A stretch of DNA of 64,000 nt, from contig JABSSW010000002.1 in the NCBI GenBank assembly GCA_018902385.1, positions 620,001-684,000 on the forward strand. The letters run 5' to 3'. Made by a program: the position numbers and the translations under genes. The DNA comes from Physcia stellaris (lineage: Eukaryota; Ascomycota; Lecanoromycetes; Caliciales; Physciaceae). Position 1 is the first letter of the stretch; each line of letters begins with the position of its first letter. Below, piece after piece: positions 61,191 to 64,000 of this stretch. Under the pieces are notes generated by a model. The model was not told the DNA's origin and searched no databases. It was given only the letters and a program-made list of their open reading frames with translations.

Positions 61191-63104
61191 ATGAAGAGGA
61201 AATTCTCTCTTTCATCTTTGCGCTTGGTAGGTCGCCCCGAAGCACGGCAACATGCAGACTTTCACAGTCCTCAGTCCTGACTGGATCGTGCCCGCTTTCT
61301 CTCAAACGGTACTGATTCCTGAACAGAAGTCGACTCCAGCACCGGAAGAGAGCAGGACCCCAGAAGAACTCGACTCTCCCCTTATAGCCCAACACCCTCA
61401 TGTACCGAACGACCACGTATACACTCGAACACCCTGTTTGAATTGAAGGAAGCATGCACGATTCTGGTCACCGACACAAATCCTCCAAGCGATGAATATG
61501 ATCAGCCTCCAGATCACCAGGAAGCCCTCCGAAAATACAAGGAACAACAGGCTGCGAAGAAGAGGGCACAAGCTCGCGCTGCGGAGAAGGCCTCGAAAAG
61601 GGAGCAGGAGTCGTTCTTCTCGAGGCGGCCTCGAAATGAGATGGTCGAGCCGGATCCAAAGCCTGCACCCTACAGACATGTCCCCAAGAATGCCGCCTCG
61701 GACTTCGAGAACACTGCCATACCCCGAAGACCATCACAGTCGCATCACGCTGAAGACCTCGATCTCGAGCCTCTTGAGCCGTATCACACAAAGATGTCAG
61801 GCAAAAGCAAGGAGCAATATCATAACTCTGACGATCCTCTATTCCAAATCCGAGCTGCTCTAGAATCACGCCCCAAGACTTCGGCTGCTGCGTGCATTGA
61901 CTATTCCGGTCCCTCCGTCGACACCAGTAATTCGACCTCCCGTTCAAACACTACCTATGACGGTCATGGCCGCCCCATCTCAACTGGAGTAACCTCCATC
62001 AACCTCACACCTGGAGATGAGAAGCGCACATCCTACAACAACCAGATCCCACGCGTCTCGGAGCAAATCTTGCAAGACGGCGCGTCTGCCTCTCTCGCTG
62101 ACGCCACCGCCAAAGCATGGATGATGCAAGAACTCGCGCGTCGTCGCGCCGAAGCCAATGCCGCTGGCCCCGCCCGTCCCGCCAGCAGAACCTCATACAA
62201 GCCCACTTCGGCCGCGGACGAGATCTCGAGACCTCCCAGCCGAGCAGGCAGTATCGCTCGCAGCGTGACAGATGGCGTACGAGACTACATCCGTCCCCGT
62301 GCCAGCATGGACAGCATACGCTCGACACGATCGGAAAATACAGACCTCTCCCGCAGCCACAGCAGAAGCAGCAGCAAGAACCGAGACTCGAGTGGCGGGT
62401 GGCGTGCTCAGCTACGCCGAAAGGGAAGCTTCAGCTCCTGGCGCAGTAACAAACCCCAGCAGGAAGAAGCGAAATCACTGACCTCCGACGGCGGCGTGAA
62501 CCTCAACCGCCAACTCCCCGCCCTGCCCGGTCTGGACCAGTACAAAGAGAAGAAACCCAAGCCGGCGCACATAGCCCAGATCATGCGGCCCGGTGCGCGG
62601 GGAGCCAAGACCGAGAAATCGAAGCCCGTGACTATGAGCACCTTCAACACCGCCTCCGCGCTGCCCCTCAGTCCCGCAGAGGAGCAGAGACGCCAGTACG
62701 AGCTCCGCCGCGCGGTGGAAACCAAGATGCGCGCCACGGGACGGCAGACTGTGTCGCAGGGTAATCCGTCCGTCCAGAACCCGTACAGCCCTCGCATCAA
62801 GAGCCCGCACTCGAACACCACCCACAGTCCGCAACCGAATTCCTATAGCCCGCATCAGATGAAAAGCCCCTCCTCGACGACAGGCCACTACAACGCCGGC
62901 CTCAAAGCACCCACCTTTCCGGAGACGATGCGCACGCAGAGTCAGCCTGCGCTGCCGACGGTCCGGAAACCGGCGGAGGTGGGGCAGAAGAAGAGACCGA
63001 GTTTGAGGAAGCGGTTGAGTCGCTTTTGGAGTAATGGGGATGTGAAGGAGAGGGAGAAGGGGATTGGGGGGGTGGGGGTCGGGAAGATGGTTGTTGCGAA
63101 TTGA
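61191..63104 (+). CDS. Disordered Ser/Arg-rich protein of unknown function
   Basis: The large frame opens without an ATG near 61,443. The best start is ATG 61,191 in a strong context (CCACCATGA), giving a 12-codon exon (61,191-61,226, MKRKFSLSSLRL). A 221-nt intron (GTAGGT to GAAG) then leads to exon 2 (61,449-63,104), 563 aa in all. Alternative acceptors are possible, and a neighbouring frame just before 61,490 (SGHRHKSSKR) also looks protein-like, so the 5' junction is not certain. Visible parts: a charged helix (DHQEALRKYKEQQAAKKRAQARAAEKA, about 27-53), a helix ending MMQELARRRAEA, an RS-rich middle with WRAQLRRKGSFSSWRS, and a basic C-terminal block (KKRPSLRKRLSRFWSNGD) that could bind acidic lipids or nucleic acid. 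I know no function. Many serines lie next to basic residues, which suggests kinase regulation. Confidence 0.65.
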
Positions 63105-64000
63105 GTTCCTGCCTTATTGGGTTCTCTTTTCGTGGTGTTTCTTCTTTTCTGGTTTTCTACCTATCTAGGGCTTTTTTGGGGGTTTTGATACGATGGCGAA
63201 GTTTATGGTGCTACGGTCGCGCTTACGGTTTCTCGTCTACCTTTGACCATGCATTGTGAGATGGGGAAAATGGGGTATGCGTCACGTCCGTCTACGGTCT
63301 CTTGGTAATGTTGTGCGTGAGTGAGGGAGTGAGGGAGTGAGGGTTATTGTGGGGATATTTCGAGTGGGCAGGACAGGGACAGGCCTATCTTAATTGATAT
63401 CATTTCAACCTTGGGGATGGACTGTGGGGTTCTTTTATCTAGGTATTAGATGTCTAGGTAGTAGATGGCCAAAGTATATAATTACTATTTATCTGTCGAA
63501 GGGGCATCATTCCTTGGTTTTCTTTCTTGATCTTGTCGAGGGGGGCTTTTCTAGAAAGGGAGGGAGGGAGGGACGTGGGAGCCATCTTCTTCTGATGGTT
63601 CTTTAGATTTGGCTGTCCCCAGTCAATAGCCTTCTTTTGCATGCTCACTTTCTTGATATCGCCTCTCCCTTCTCAACTTTCTCTTGTCCTGTCACCCTAT
63701 GTTTTTTAGGGTTTTATCATACACCACCACTACTTTACCTCAAAATCGTCTGATGAAATGACTCCTTGCCAGCGGAAGATTTGCGAATGGACCTATCTTC
63801 TCCTTGTGTAATGTAGAACCCGCTCGAACCGAAAGTCATTGAACTCAAAAGCCAGGTTCTGAGCAAACGAATACGGAATTGTTTGGGTAGTTTCGATGCA
63901 GAAAACCGACATGCGATTTTCTTGGTGGCGAAAAAAGAAAAACAGATGTGAATCTTGCTGCAAAGACAGAACTCGAGTGTCTTTTCATTTTTGGGATTTG
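63105..64000. other. Intergenic region at the right edge, with short simple repeats
   Basis: This 896-bp region downstream of the last gene has no convincing ORF. It contains a GAGTGAGG tandem run (about 63,319-63,345) and a GGGA run (about 63,560-63,573). A neighbouring gene may begin beyond the window. Confidence 0.55.

Noticed and set aside
63315-63575. GAGTGAGG and GGGA runs as a telomere-like or CRISPR-like repeat
   Set aside because: They are short simple-sequence runs with no spacers and no TTAGGG units.

Overview
The window comes from the nuclear genome of a filamentous ascomycete (Pezizomycotina). The evidence is short GT-AG introns (about 47 to 280 nt), a full-length class II myosin, a fungal Red1-type zinc-finger protein, a THO2 homologue and a Cti6-type PHD protein. 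I cannot assign genus or class. There are two compartments with a sharp border near 18.83 kb.

Bases 1-18,830 are very AT-rich and hold three degraded copies of one Ty3/Gypsy LTR retrotransposon with a chromodomain-like tail. Copies 1 (truncated by the window edge) and 2 lie in tandem on the + strand and share an LTR junction. Copy 3 lies on the - strand, so copies 2 and 3 form an inverted repeat of about 6.5 kb per arm with a 309-bp spacer. All three are inactivated by C-to-T/G-to-A mutation. The context is unusual: CpC and CpT (GpG and ApG on the other strand) are almost gone, while CpA and CpG remain common. Classical repeat-induced point mutation (RIP) in Neurospora prefers CpA, so this is nearly the reverse. 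It is the observation I rate most worth following up.

Bases 18,900-64,000 are ordinary gene-bearing DNA. In order: inositol-polyphosphate 5-phosphatase (+, 19.1 kb); DUF7728-like secretory membrane protein (+, 23.3 kb); secreted Cys-rich protein built from duplicated exons (-, 25.4-27.2 kb); Aly/REF-type RNA-binding protein (+, 29.2 kb); conserved fungal protein of unknown function (-, 31.8-33.8 kb); Cti6-like PHD protein (+, 35.5 kb); class II myosin (-, 37.8-45.2 kb); Red1-like zinc-finger protein (+, 45.8 kb); THO2 (+, 52.0 kb); and a disordered protein of unknown function (+, 61.2 kb). Two further small ORFs are weak candidates.

Functionally, the Aly/REF-like, Red1-like and THO2 genes all belong to nuclear mRNA processing, export and surveillance (TREX and MTREC), and Red1-like and THO2 are adjacent and co-directional. 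The other genes look unrelated: cytokinesis (myosin II), histone deacetylase recruitment (Cti6-like), phosphoinositide turnover and secretion. Exon structures were worked out by hand from splice signals and frame continuity. I saw no tRNA, rRNA or CRISPR array.
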